Program-made: the position numbers and the translations under genes
Shown here: positions 44,608 to 54,472 of the stretch, in pieces
How positions within the stretch are numbered: the stretch's first letter is position 1
Layout: the number at the start of each line of letters is the position of its first letter
NCBI GenBank assembly: GCA_002841695.1
Contig: PHAN01000003.1
Location: 83,149-147,148 of the forward strand
Origin: Elusimicrobia bacterium HGW-Elusimicrobia-1
GTDB taxonomy: Bacteria; Elusimicrobiota; Endomicrobiia; PHAN01
DNA: 64,000 bases
Reading direction: 5' to 3'
The notes under the pieces: generated by a model
Databases searched by the model: none
What the model was told of the DNA's origin: nothing
What the model saw: only the letters and a program-made list of their open reading frames with translations

Positions 44608-45189
44608 ATGAATAACAGAATAAACGATGACGCGACACTTGTCGCAACCGCGGCGGCCGGAGACCGGCGGGCTTTTGACAGGATAGTCGAAGCCAACAAA
44701 ACGGCCGTGTATTCGACCGCGCTGAGAATCACGGGTTCTTTTGCCGACGCCGAAGAAGTTTCGCAGGAAGTTTTCGTAAAGGTCTATTTTTCGCTTTCTA
44801 AATTTCAAGCGCATTCCGCGCTGTCCACCTGGATTTACAGGATAGCGGTGAATACCGCCCTCGACAGGGTAAGAAAAAACAAGAGACGTTCCGCCGTGGA
44901 AGGCGCCGCGCTGCCGCGCGAAGATATTTTGGCCGCTCCGGCGCCGCCGGATGATTCCGCCGTCGACCCCGCCGTCGCCGAAGCCAACGGGCTTCTGGCG
45001 GCCCTCGCCGAAAAATACAGGACGCCGCTTGTGCTCAGAGAATACGAAGGACTTAAATACGACGAGATCGCGCGGGTTCTGGGTATTTCCGTCGGGCAGG
45101 TCAAAATAAGAATTTTCCGGGCGCGTGAAGAGTTGAAGCGCAAAGTATCGCCGCGCGGCGCGGGTGGCGGGGATACGCTAAAATTATGA
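44608..45189 (+). CDS. ECF sigma factor (sigma-70 family)
   Basis: 193 residues from ATG 44608 (the frame opens at TTG 44584). Region 2 spans about 10-80 (YSTALRITGSFADAEEVSQEVFVKVYFS then STWIYRIAVNTALDRVRK, the -10 recognition part); region 4 spans about 125-180 (LREYEGLKYDEIARVLGIS, VGQVKIRIFRAREELKRK). The length and lack of region 3 are ECF-like, close to RpoE. It overlaps the anti-sigma gene by ATGA, the usual pairing. Confidence 0.94.
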   Translation: MNNRINDDATLVATAAAGDRRAFDRIVEANKTAVYSTALRITGSFADAEEVSQEVFVKVYFSLSKFQAHSALSTWIYRIAVNTALDRVRKNKRRSAVEGAALPREDILAAPAPPDDSAVDPAVAEANGLLAALAEKYRTPLVLREYEGLKYDEIARVLGISVGQVKIRIFRAREELKRKVSPRGAGGGDTLKL

Positions 45190-45740
45190 AATGCTCAAAA
45201 TGGCGAATTATGTTATCGGCCGCGGCCGACTCCGAAATCACGGATGTCGAGCGCGCGTCTTTGTCCGGACATCTTAAAGAATGTCCGGATTGCCGGGCCG
45301 CCTCGGCTTCTCTTGAAGACGCGCGACGGAAACTCGCTTCCGAGCCGTCCCGTTTTTCTCCTTCCGAATTTTTCAACACTCGTCTGTCAGCCGCGATATC
45401 CTCCGAAGCTGAGCGCCGGTCGGCGTTAACTTTTTGGAAGCGCCTGCCGACCCGCGCGGTTTACGGATTTGTTTCGGCTTCGGCGGTTGCGGCTATTCTC
45501 TACATCACCATTCCCGTATTTCGCGGCAGCTTTGACGGCGTTGAGATACTGTCGACGCCCGCCGTTTCGCGCGTTCCGGCCTCCGTCGCGCTTTTGAGCG
45601 ATCCCGAAGAAGATGAAAAATTCGATTTGGCCCTCGTCGATATCTATTACGGCGTTGCCGGAAATTCGGATTATAATTCCAATCTCGACGATGAAAATAA
45701 CGATGTTTCCTTTATAAAGGGAAACAGGGAGGTTGTATGA
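45186..45740 (+). CDS. Zinc-finger anti-sigma factor
   Basis: 184 residues. The N-terminal zf-HC2 motif (HxxxCxxC) is LSGHLKECPDCRAA, preceded by MKCSKWR; a single membrane helix (about 92-110) follows, then an extracytoplasmic tail rich in Asp/Asn. Such proteins hold the partner ECF sigma at the membrane until envelope stress triggers release. It overlaps both neighbours by 4 bases. Confidence 0.88.
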   Translation: MKCSKWRIMLSAAADSEITDVERASLSGHLKECPDCRAASASLEDARRKLASEPSRFSPSEFFNTRLSAAISSEAERRSALTFWKRLPTRAVYGFVSASAVAAILYITIPVFRGSFDGVEILSTPAVSRVPASVALLSDPEEDEKFDLALVDIYYGVAGNSDYNSNLDDENNDVSFIKGNREVV

Positions 45741-46234
45741 AAGGTTTGACAAAGATGTTTGTTTTGATGTTGACGTTAACGTTGGGTTTCTGCGCTATTG
45801 TTCCGACGGTTTCGGCCGTCGACAAAGGTGTAAGGGACGGCGGCGAGGGCATCGGGATGGGAAAAGGCAGGGGACCCGAAATGCGACGGGAAATGCGCGG
45901 CGACAGATGGGAAAAAGCCCATGAGAAGCGCGTGGAACGTTTATCCGAGATACTTTCTCTGAGCGCCGAGCAAAAGGAAAAACTTTCCGCTATTCTTGAA
46001 GATGGGAGGAAAGAACTTAAAACCAAGCGGGAAGAGATGATGAAACGCGCACAGTCCCGCCGCGAGGCCACCGATAAGAAAATCGAAGAGATACTGACGG
46101 AAGATCAGAAAGTGAAGTTCCGCGAGCATCGCGAAGAAATGCGCCGCAAGGTTTCCGAGAAAAAAGGCGCGGATGCCGATACGGCGAAACCCGACAAGGG
46201 CTCGAAAAAATCCGCCGTCCCGCCCAAAAAATAA
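45737..46234 (+). CDS. Spy/CpxP-like periplasmic protein
   Basis: 165 residues: signal peptide (about 1-27), then an all-helical, highly charged body. RLSEILSLSAEQKEKLSAIL and ILTEDQKVKFREHREEM resemble the LTxxQ repeats of Spy/CpxP/heavy-metal-sensor (metal resistance) proteins. Lys/Asp-rich tail. In an operon with an ECF sigma and anti-sigma, it may be a stress chaperone or a periplasmic modulator of the pair; this is inferred from context. Confidence 0.72.
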   Translation: MKGLTKMFVLMLTLTLGFCAIVPTVSAVDKGVRDGGEGIGMGKGRGPEMRREMRGDRWEKAHEKRVERLSEILSLSAEQKEKLSAILEDGRKELKTKREEMMKRAQSRREATDKKIEEILTEDQKVKFREHREEMRRKVSEKKGADADTAKPDKGSKKSAVPPKK

Positions 46235-46300
46235 TTAAGCGTGAATTGACCCCCCGCGGCTTTAACGCTTGCGGCGGCCGGTTCTGACCGGGCAAAAACT

Positions 46301-47605
46301 GTGACGATAAAAGTAAAGTCGGAAGTATTATTGAAGGCGGCGACGGCGGCGCTTGCCGCCGCCGCTTTCGTATCCTTTGCGTCGACCGCGATGAGAGCCG
46401 CCTCCGCGCGAGTGTGGCAGTGGAGCGACTCTCTGAGCGCTCTTCGAGGCGGAAGTCCGTCGCTGTTGTCGTCGATGCGAGGGGTAACCGCCGCGCGGCA
46501 GACGAGTTACGCGGCGTACTCGGCATTCCTGCCGCAATTTTCGGCTTCGGCATCGGCGGGACGTCGGGATACGGCGGGAATTGAAACCGATTCGTATTCG
46601 ACGGGTATTACCGGCACGCTTTCGCTTTTTGAAGGTTTTGCCGATGTGCGAGCGGCGGCGTTAAGAAAAACAGACCTGAGCATAGCCGAGATAAGATACT
46701 CCCGCGCCGAGTCCGACGCGGTTTATAAACTCAGAGTCGCGTTTGTGGAATTGCTCTGGGCGCAGAAGCAACTGGAACTGTCGTCGGAAATCTTGGATCG
46801 TCGCCTCAAAAATTCCGAATTAGTCAGATTAAAGTACGAAGCCGGCCGCGAGGACAAGGGGTCGTATCTCAGGGTCGACGCCGACAGAAGACAGTCGGAA
46901 CTCGAACTTCGCCGCGCAGAGCGCCAGGCGGCCGTTGCCGCGACCGCTTTTTTGGCGCAGTTGGGTTTTTCCGCGCGCGAAGCGCCCAAGCCGTCGGCCG
47001 AGGGAGATTTTGTTCTCGGCGAATCTCCGTCGGAGGAGCCGGATTTCGCCGCTTTGGCCGCCGAAACTCCGGAATATCTTGAATCCAAAAAACGTCTTGA
47101 ATCCGCCCGTCTTAACGCGGGAGTTTCGCACAGCCGTTTCTGGCCGCAGATTTCCGCCTCCGCGGCCGCCGGTCGCAGCGGTGCGGCATATCCTCCCGAA
47201 GAAGAATCCCGCTCGGCATCCGTAAATCTTTCGTGGAGATTTTTTTCCGGCGGCGCCGATTTATTCAACGCGATGGCCGCCCGTCAGGCCTTTTTGTCCC
47301 GTCAGGACGATTTGAAAGCCGCCGGACTCGATACCGCTCTGTCCGTCGAGAGCGCCTGGCGCGATTACAGGGACGCCTTTGAGAATGTCGAGGTCAGAAT
47401 GAAATATCTCGACGCTTCCATGGCACAGTCGGAGATAGTTTCCGCCCGTTATCTCAACGGTCTTGCCACTTATCAGGAATGGTATCAGGTCGAAAACGAT
47501 TTTATAAGTTCTAAAAAATCATATCTCAACGCTAAAAGAGACGCCGGTCTTAAAGAGGCCGTATGGAAAAAGACGCTCGGGCTCGGCTTCAAGGGGCTAC
47601 AATGA
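46301..47605 (+). CDS. TolC-family outer membrane efflux protein
   Basis: 434 residues from GTG 46301; the signal-like segment is FVSFASTAMRAASA. Two OEP repeats, each with a long helical hairpin: FLPQFSASASAGRRDTAGIE with TGTLSLFEGFADVRAAALRK, and FWPQISASAAAGRSGAAY with LSWRFFSGGADLFNAMAARQ. It forms the outer-membrane exit duct. It overlaps the adaptor gene by ATGA, and MacB follows, so it most likely serves that tripartite pump. Confidence 0.9.
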   Translation: MTIKVKSEVLLKAATAALAAAAFVSFASTAMRAASARVWQWSDSLSALRGGSPSLLSSMRGVTAARQTSYAAYSAFLPQFSASASAGRRDTAGIETDSYSTGITGTLSLFEGFADVRAAALRKTDLSIAEIRYSRAESDAVYKLRVAFVELLWAQKQLELSSEILDRRLKNSELVRLKYEAGREDKGSYLRVDADRRQSELELRRAERQAAVAATAFLAQLGFSAREAPKPSAEGDFVLGESPSEEPDFAALAAETPEYLESKKRLESARLNAGVSHSRFWPQISASAAAGRSGAAYPPEEESRSASVNLSWRFFSGGADLFNAMAARQAFLSRQDDLKAAGLDTALSVESAWRDYRDAFENVEVRMKYLDASMAQSEIVSARYLNGLATYQEWYQVENDFISSKKSYLNAKRDAGLKEAVWKKTLGLGFKGLQ

Positions 47606-48579
47606 CAAAGAGAAAAAAAATTATCTTTACATCAGCGGTGGTTATCGTCGCAGGTATTGCCGTCTATTTTATTTTTGGCTCTAAATCTTCCGGCGTCGCC
47701 AAAACATCTCTTGTGAAAATCGAAAGGGGCGATATCTCCGTGCGGGTTCGCGTTACGGGTTCCGTTCAGCCCAGGAACCGTCTTGAGATAAAACCGCAGG
47801 TCGCGGGCCGCATAGAAAGCATATTAGTCGTGGAAGGGCAGATGGTCTCCAAGGGGCAGACCCTCGCGTGGATGTCGTCTTCCGACCGCGCCGCGCTGCT
47901 CGATGTAGCCCGCGCCAAAGGCCCCGATGAAGTGGCCAAATGGGAGGAGACATACAGACCCGCGCCCGTGATATCGCCGCTCGACGGCTTCATAATAGCC
48001 CGCAGCAAAGAGCCGGGGCAGGCCGTTTCTCTTTCGGACGTGATTCTGGTTATGGCCGACAAACTCATACTTCGCGCCGACGTCGACGAAACCGATTTGG
48101 CGTATATGGAAAAAGGCAAAAGGGTGACCGCTTCGCTCGACGCCTATCCCGATTCGGGTTTTCGGGGCGTTATCGAACATATCGCCTACGAATCGCGTCT
48201 TGTCAGTAACGTCACGGTTTATGAAGTCAGAATCAATCCTATTAACCCGCCTAAGGATTTCCGCGCGGGTATGACGGCCAATGTGGAACTCGTTGCCGCG
48301 TCCAGCCGCGACACTCTTCTGGCGCCCTACGGAGCCATCGCGGAGCGTCGCGGAAAAAAATTCGCGCGGAAAATCGTCAACGGAAAAACCGTCGAGGAAG
48401 TGCGCGTGGAGACCGGCGTTACCGACGGCCGCAATATCGAAATAATTTCGGGTCTCAACGAAGGCGATATAATTCAGGCGTCCGGCGCCGCGTCGCATGG
48501 CGCGTCGGGCGGAAGAACCGGCTCGTCCGGAAATGCCTCGTCGTCGCCGTCGAGGGCGATGCGTTTTGTGGGGCGGTGA
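47602..48579 (+). CDS. Periplasmic adaptor (HlyD/MacA-like)
   Basis: 325 residues from ATG 47602. An N-terminal membrane anchor (about 7-24) is followed by a split biotinyl-lipoyl domain (VAGRIESILVVEGQMVSKGQ and APVISPLDGFIIARSKEPGQ) joined by only about 40 residues, so the usual long alpha-helical hairpin is nearly absent. Barrel and membrane-proximal domains follow, then a Gly/Ser-rich tail. It would link the inner-membrane MacB to TolC; the short hairpin is unusual for a TolC-docking adaptor. Confidence 0.88.
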   Translation: MTKRKKIIFTSAVVIVAGIAVYFIFGSKSSGVAKTSLVKIERGDISVRVRVTGSVQPRNRLEIKPQVAGRIESILVVEGQMVSKGQTLAWMSSSDRAALLDVARAKGPDEVAKWEETYRPAPVISPLDGFIIARSKEPGQAVSLSDVILVMADKLILRADVDETDLAYMEKGKRVTASLDAYPDSGFRGVIEHIAYESRLVSNVTVYEVRINPINPPKDFRAGMTANVELVAASSRDTLLAPYGAIAERRGKKFARKIVNGKTVEEVRVETGVTDGRNIEIISGLNEGDIIQASGAASHGASGGRTGSSGNASSSPSRAMRFVGR

Positions 48580-48586
48580 GAGAAGG

Positions 48587-48628
48587 AAATTAGGAGATTA
48601 GGGCAAAAACTTCCTAATTTCCTAATTT
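48587..48628. repeat. 16-bp hairpin, possible terminator after the adaptor gene
   Basis: Arms AAATTAGGAGATTAGG (48587-48602) and CCTAATTTCCTAATTT (48613-48628) with one G-T pair and a 10-base loop. It abuts the miniature element starting at 48627. There is no real T-run beyond the arm. Confidence 0.55.
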
Positions 48629-48828
48629 GAGTTAATTGAAAAACCTCGTTATTTGTCATTCTGAGTCCTTCGCGATGTCATTCTGGGTCCTTCGGCGGCG
48701 TCATTCTGAGCGTAGCGAAGAATCTCGCGGAGTTTATCTTGAGCCGAAGCGCGACCCTTCGTTTCACTCAGGGTGACAAAAGCGAAGGGTTCAGGGTGAC
48801 ATTTTGGACACTTTTTCAATTGACTCAA
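48627..48828 (+). mobile_element. Miniature inverted-repeat element, family TTGAGTCAATTGAAAAA
   Basis: Ends TTGAGTTAATTGAAAAA (48627-48643) and TTTTTCAATTGACTCAA (48812-48828) are inverted with one mismatch; 202 bp. The body has the family words (ttgtcattctgagtcctt, cgtagcgaagaatctc, cagggtgacattttggacac). It separates the adaptor gene from macB and provides an in-frame upstream extension of macB that is not real coding. Confidence 0.85.
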
Positions 48829-48854
48829 TTTCCAGATGCCCCGTTTTTATAAAT

Positions 48855-50827
<1,973 letters not shown>

Positions 50828-50831
<4 letters not shown>

Positions 50832-50909
50832 GGACAGGTCGCGACCTGTCCCTACTATCGGGAGATTGCCGCGCCCCGCCACACAACGGCGGGGCTCGCA
50901 ATGACAAAA
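50828..50909. repeat. Palindrome repeat shared with 23641, plus second hairpin
   Basis: Perfect 28-base palindrome at 50828-50855 (half-site GTAGGGACAGGTCG), identical to the one at 23641, overlapping the macB stop codon. It is followed by gattgccgcgccccgcc ... ggcggggctcgcaatgac, the CTCGCAATGAC end seen at 23674. It may act as a terminator-like or RNA-stability element after macB. Confidence 0.75.
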
Positions 50910-50943
50910 TTATGGGGTTTTTCAATGGTTTCATAATAACACC

Positions 50944-51414
50944 ATGGGCATTTTCCTGATTTTTTCATTGGCGGCCATAGCCGTATCATACGCGGCCGAC
51001 AAAGAAAAAACCCGCCTCGCGATAAAAAAAGGCGTGCGGATGTTTTTTGAGCTTCTCCCGCGCGTGCTCAACACCCTTGCCGTGATAAGCATTTTGCTTT
51101 ATCTGATACCACAGGACGCCATAATCAAGGTGCTTGGAAGCCAATCGGGCGTCGCCGGTTTTCTTATTGCCGCCGTCGTCGGTTCCGTGGCGCTTATACC
51201 CGCGTTCATTTCGTTTCCTCTGGCCGCGATGCTTCTTAAAGGCGGCGCGACGTACGGAGTCACGGCGGTTTTTCTGACGACGCTTATGATGGTCGGAGTT
51301 CTTACGCTGCCGATAGAAGCAAAATATTTCGGATGGAAAATGAGCATAATCCGCAATATATTCGGATTTGCCGCGGCTCTGCTCGTGGGCCTCGGAATGG
51401 CATTTTTAATGTGA
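50944..51414 (+). CDS. Half of a split permease (ArsP/COG0701-like), first part
   Basis: 156 residues with about four membrane helices. FFELLPRVLNTLAVISILLY, GVAGFLIAAVVGSVALIPAF and FISFPLAAMLLKGGATYGV look like a permease-family (COG0701) half. The next gene, two bases downstream, is the other half; such split pairs occur in several phyla. The substrate is unknown; arsenical or metal-related transport is only a family hint. Confidence 0.7.
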   Translation: MGIFLIFSLAAIAVSYAADKEKTRLAIKKGVRMFFELLPRVLNTLAVISILLYLIPQDAIIKVLGSQSGVAGFLIAAVVGSVALIPAFISFPLAAMLLKGGATYGVTAVFLTTLMMVGVLTLPIEAKYFGWKMSIIRNIFGFAAALLVGLGMAFLM

Positions 51415-51415
51415 T

Positions 51416-51970
51416 ATGAAAAAAATAATCAGAGCCGTCGCGGGCGGAGAATACGCGATAATATCGCTGTTCGCTCTTGCGATTATCGTTTCTAAAATCT
51501 ACGGTTTTGCGCCGGGCGATACGGTTTTCATCAACTTCTGGGGATTTTTTTCGCAGATGATATCCATACTGCCCCTGATGTTTATCGTCGTGGGTCTTTT
51601 CGACGTGTGGATTCCGCAGGAGAAAGTCGCAAAGCATATCGGCGAGGGTTCCGGTCTTAAGGGCATAGCATCCGTGGTGCTTTTGGCGTCGATTCAGGCC
51701 GGGCCGCTCTACGGAGCGTTTCCCGTGGCTTATGTTATGTGGAAAAAAGGCGCCAGTCGGAGGAACATTTTTATTTATCTGGGGGCATACTCGACCATAA
51801 AAATTTCGATGATGACATTCGAGGTCGGATTCCTCGGACTTAAGTTTTCGCTGCTGCGCGCCGCGCTTACCCTGCCTGTTTACATAGTCGTGGGCTTCAT
51901 TATGGAACGCTATTTCTCCCGCGATTTCAAAATGGAGTCGCCGCCTTTGAAAAAACCGTCAGGGATTTGA
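51416..51970 (+). CDS. Half of a split permease, second part
   Basis: 184 residues, about five membrane helices; VLLASIQAGPLYGAFPVAYV and MWKKGASRRNIFIYLGAYS (with a conserved GPL and GA) mirror the helix-loop of the upstream half. ATG follows the previous stop by one base. The two together make a normal-length permease. The promoter of the tRNA gene lies in its last codons. Confidence 0.7.
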   Translation: MKKIIRAVAGGEYAIISLFALAIIVSKIYGFAPGDTVFINFWGFFSQMISILPLMFIVVGLFDVWIPQEKVAKHIGEGSGLKGIASVVLLASIQAGPLYGAFPVAYVMWKKGASRRNIFIYLGAYSTIKISMMTFEVGFLGLKFSLLRAALTLPVYIVVGFIMERYFSRDFKMESPPLKKPSGI

Positions 51971-51976
51971 TAGAAT
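51947..51976 (+). promoter_or_regulatory. Candidate promoter of tRNA-Arg(ACG)-tadA-ssrA
   Basis: TTGAAA at 51947-51952 and TAGAAT at 51971-51976, spacer 18, ending 12 bases before the tRNA. No comparable promoter is visible in the last 80 bases of tadA before ssrA. Confidence 0.5.
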
Positions 51977-51988
51977 AGGCCTGATTTT

Positions 51989-52062
51989 GCGCCCATAGCT
52001 CAACTGGATAGAGCGTTTGCCTACGAAGCAAAAGGTCGCAGGTTCGAGTCCTGCTGGGCGCA
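51989..52062 (+). tRNA. tRNA-Arg (anticodon ACG)
   Basis: Full cloverleaf: acceptor GCGCCCA/TGGGCGC, D arm GCTC/GAGC, anticodon stem TTTGC/GCAAA with loop CTACGAA (anticodon ACG at positions 34-36), T arm GCAGG/CCTGC with loop TTCGAGT, discriminator A. CCA is not encoded. A34 is the site that TadA converts to inosine. TadA is encoded 56 bases downstream. Confidence 0.97.
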
Positions 52063-52118
52063 TTTTTTTATGACAGACGTGGAAGTTTTTCGAGTCGCGC
52101 GCCGTCCGATTTTGTCGA

Positions 52119-52730
52119 ATGAAAAAAACAGTCCGAGGTAAACCGCCGTCCGCAGATGCGTCCGACTCGGAATATATGCGGATGGCCGTCGCCGAGGCGC
52201 GTTCGGCCCGCGCAAAGGGGGAAGTCCCCGTGGGCGCGCTGGTCGTGCTGGGCGGTAAAGTAATCGCCCGGGCGGGAAACTGTCCCATTTCATCCTGCGA
52301 CCCTTCGGCGCACGCGGAAATGCTGGCCATTCGCCGCGCGGCCAAAAAAATCGGCAATTACCGTCTCGCCGGAGCGGAAATTTTCGTCACCAAGGAACCC
52401 TGCGTAATGTGCGCGGGAGCCATGGCGCACGCGCGTATAAAGCGGCTCGTATACGGCTGCCGCGACGAAAAATCAGGAGCGGCCGGCTCGGTTTTCGGGA
52501 TAACGTCGTCGCCTTCGCTTAATCACACCGTAGACGTAAAAGGCGGGGTGATGGCATCCGAGTGTTCGCGGATTCTCAAAGAATTTTTCAGAAACAAAAG
52601 AAAAAAGACGTCAAAGAACTTCGGGGGTGAAATGGGTTCGACAGGAGACCTGAACCCTTCCGGCAGCAGGCGCGGTGTTGGTCGAAAGGCACCGCTTAAA
52701 AAATCGACCGTGCACAAACGCCAACACTGA
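52119..52730 (+). CDS. tadA: tRNA adenosine(34) deaminase TadA, with frame running into ssrA
   Basis: TadA deaminates A34 of tRNA-Arg(ACG). MRMAVAEARSARAKGEVPVG, the catalytic zinc motif SAHAEMLAI (HAE) and EPCVMCAGAMAHARI (PCxxC) are intact. Normal proteins end soon after the helix SRILKEFFRNKRKK, here at about residue 163. This frame has no stop there: at 52623 it enters mature ssrA, exactly between codons 168 and 169, and continues 36 codons to TGA at 52728-52730 inside the tmRNA tag region. The extension has no family similarity. If RNase P matures the tmRNA from a joint transcript, tadA mRNA would end without a stop. Confidence 0.93.
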   Translation: MKKTVRGKPPSADASDSEYMRMAVAEARSARAKGEVPVGALVVLGGKVIARAGNCPISSCDPSAHAEMLAIRRAAKKIGNYRLAGAEIFVTKEPCVMCAGAMAHARIKRLVYGCRDEKSGAAGSVFGITSSPSLNHTVDVKGGVMASECSRILKEFFRNKRKKTSKNFGGEMGSTGDLNPSGSRRGVGRKAPLKKSTVHKRQH

Positions 52731-52978
52731 AATGGCAATGGCGGCCTAACAGCCGTCACGCGCCCCGTCCGACTTCCGATAGGATGGATAGCGCGTCGAT
52801 ATCGGGATAGTTTCACGCGCGCGCGTTTCGTCGCGCCTGGAGCGAAAATCTAACGGAACTGGCCGTAGGGCGGTTCGGTCCGGTGACAGCCCTCCGGCGA
52901 GACCAACTCCGGAACAAGCCTGTAGAGACCGTAGGACTCATCTTCTGGACGCGGGTTCGATTCCCGCCACCTCCACCA
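52623..52978 (+). ncRNA. ssrA: Transfer-messenger RNA (tmRNA)
   Basis: The 5' end GGGGGTG pairs with CACCTCC at the 3' end, followed by ACCA, giving a tRNA-like acceptor with encoded CCA. The T arm GCGGGTTCGATTCCCGC is near the 3' end. After pseudoknot 1 the resume frame reads GCC AAC ACT GAA ATG GCA ATG GCG GCC TAA, tag ANTEMAMAA, similar in form to the Thermus tag ANTNYALAA; the exact resume codon could be one or two codons earlier. 356 nt is typical. It rescues ribosomes on non-stop mRNAs and tags the peptides for proteolysis. Confidence 0.95.
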
Positions 52979-53053
52979 AGTTTTGGTTTCAAATATAGTA
53001 GCGAGCGGGGCATTACAAACATTATGGGTATGCTCTGTTCGATTAGTGATATT

Positions 53054-53434
53054 ATGGCCAAAACAGATTGGAAAAAAAAGTTTCTCAATAAAATTATTTG
53101 TGGAAGCGCCGTTGATGTAATGCGGGAAATACCCAAATGCTCGGTTGATTTGGTAATAACTTCCCCGCCATACAATCTTAAAAATTCCACAGGTAATGGT
53201 ATGAAAGATGGCCGTGGCGGTAAGTGGGCCAACGCCGCTTTGCAAAATGGGCGCGCAAACTACGATACGGTTGAAATTTGCAACCACTGCGGCGAGAGCG
53301 TTTCTTTCGGATCTGGTAAGTTCGTTAACAGAATTCCAGATTTGAATGATATCCTTACGAGGATTGATAACGGACTATTGTTTTCCGTGGGTGATTTTGT
53401 TTGTGCCGAATGCGATGATAGCCCGCTAACATAA
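53054..53434 (+). pseudogene. DNA methyltransferase N-terminal remnant with zinc-ribbon tail
   Basis: 126 residues from ATG 53054. KIICGSAVDVMREIPKCSVD and LVITSPPYNLKNSTGNGMKD are the N-terminal motifs of beta-class amino-methyltransferases (catalytic SPPY). Immediately after KWANAALQNGRANYD the methyltransferase ends, and a tail with CNHC ... VCAEC, a possible zinc ribbon, follows. The catalytic C-terminal part with the SAM-binding FxGxG motif is missing, so the gene is inactive or part of a deletion fusion. Low GC. One base precedes the nuclease-like gene. Confidence 0.75.
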
Positions 53435-53435
53435 A

Positions 53436-54377
53436 ATGAGCGACCTAACTTCAGAAAAAGTAATAGAAGACATTTTAACGACGGATAAATCCATATTGGC
53501 GGAAATTCTGTCTTTGAATTTTTCCGATTTAAGTTTGATTGCAAGGCAGAGAACCGTCCCATCCGGTAAATTAGATATGTTGTATTTGCATAAAGACAAA
53601 ATTCTTTTACTGGAATTGAAAGTGGTGCCTTTTTATAAAGAAATTATCCACCAAATAAATGGCTACGAAAGAGATTTGGTTGAAATACAGCGACAAAATA
53701 AACTTATTGACGCAAAAATTCGCAAAATTATTATTGTTACTTTTGCGAAAGAAAGTGATTATAAATTATGCGGCGAAAACCAAATTGACTTGATCACCTA
53801 TAGCCCAGAAGTTGTTTTATCAAGATATTATGAGAATTTTAAAGAACTCTCATCTTTTCTTAAGATACAATCTGGTGATTTCGGCGTTGTCAGATTGGGT
53901 CTGCTCAAGAATGCCTTGACTCATTTGTTCAATGGCCATGTGATAGGTGAAATTTGTAGGTTTGAGAATAGGTCAGAAAAAACTATTCGCAACAAACTAT
54001 CAGTGGCTATACTTTTGAATTTACTAGGCAAACACAAAAAAAGTTTTTTCTTAACGGATTTGGGGAATCAATTCCTTGAATCCGGCGAGAAGATTCTTGA
54101 CGATAGGATGAATCAGGAGCAAATTGAACTGATTTCGAGCTTTGTCAAAGAAAATCCGTTTTATTCATCAATCACCTATACGATACTATCCTTTGTAGAA
54201 AGCGTCTTTGTGCTTTCCAAAAATATTTATCCGGTTCCAATGGCGGATGTGCGGGATTATTTTGTGAAGTCGGTCGGAAAAGCAGGGACTTGGCGGACAC
54301 CAAAATCTAAGAATACAGCATCTTACATTTTTTCAAACTATGCATGTGAGTTTGGAGTTTTTAGTGAAAATACATAA
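53436..54377 (+). CDS. Predicted PD-(D/E)XK nuclease with winged-helix region
   Basis: 313 residues. PSGKLDMLYLHKDKILLLEL followed by KV fits the D...ExK core of PD-(D/E)XK nucleases (Asp near residue 47, ExK near 60). HQINGYERDLVEIQRQ resembles the QxxxY helix after the core. The C-terminal half (FENRSEKTIRNKLSVAIL) may hold winged helices. A +1 frameshift near 54352 would continue the frame to about 54465 (HNGFYITPKGIQAILLLQ), so the tail may be damaged. GC is low. It may be the endonuclease of a degraded restriction system, but no family match is certain. Confidence 0.6.
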   Translation: MSDLTSEKVIEDILTTDKSILAEILSLNFSDLSLIARQRTVPSGKLDMLYLHKDKILLLELKVVPFYKEIIHQINGYERDLVEIQRQNKLIDAKIRKIIIVTFAKESDYKLCGENQIDLITYSPEVVLSRYYENFKELSSFLKIQSGDFGVVRLGLLKNALTHLFNGHVIGEICRFENRSEKTIRNKLSVAILLNLLGKHKKSFFLTDLGNQFLESGEKILDDRMNQEQIELISSFVKENPFYSSITYTILSFVESVFVLSKNIYPVPMADVRDYFVKSVGKAGTWRTPKSKNTASYIFSNYACEFGVFSENT

Positions 54378-54472
54378 TGGATTTTACATTACGCCAAAAG
54401 GAATACAGGCAATATTGTTGTTGCAGTTAAACCGCTCAATAAAGTTGATTGAGAATAGAAAATAAACCCTGA

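Noticed and set aside
48804..48854. Upstream extension of macB
   Set aside because: It comes from the right end of the miniature element; the ABC domain starts at ATG 48855.
52883..53053. N-terminal extension of the methyltransferase remnant
   Set aside because: It is translated tmRNA sequence (Pro-rich from the T arm and acceptor end).
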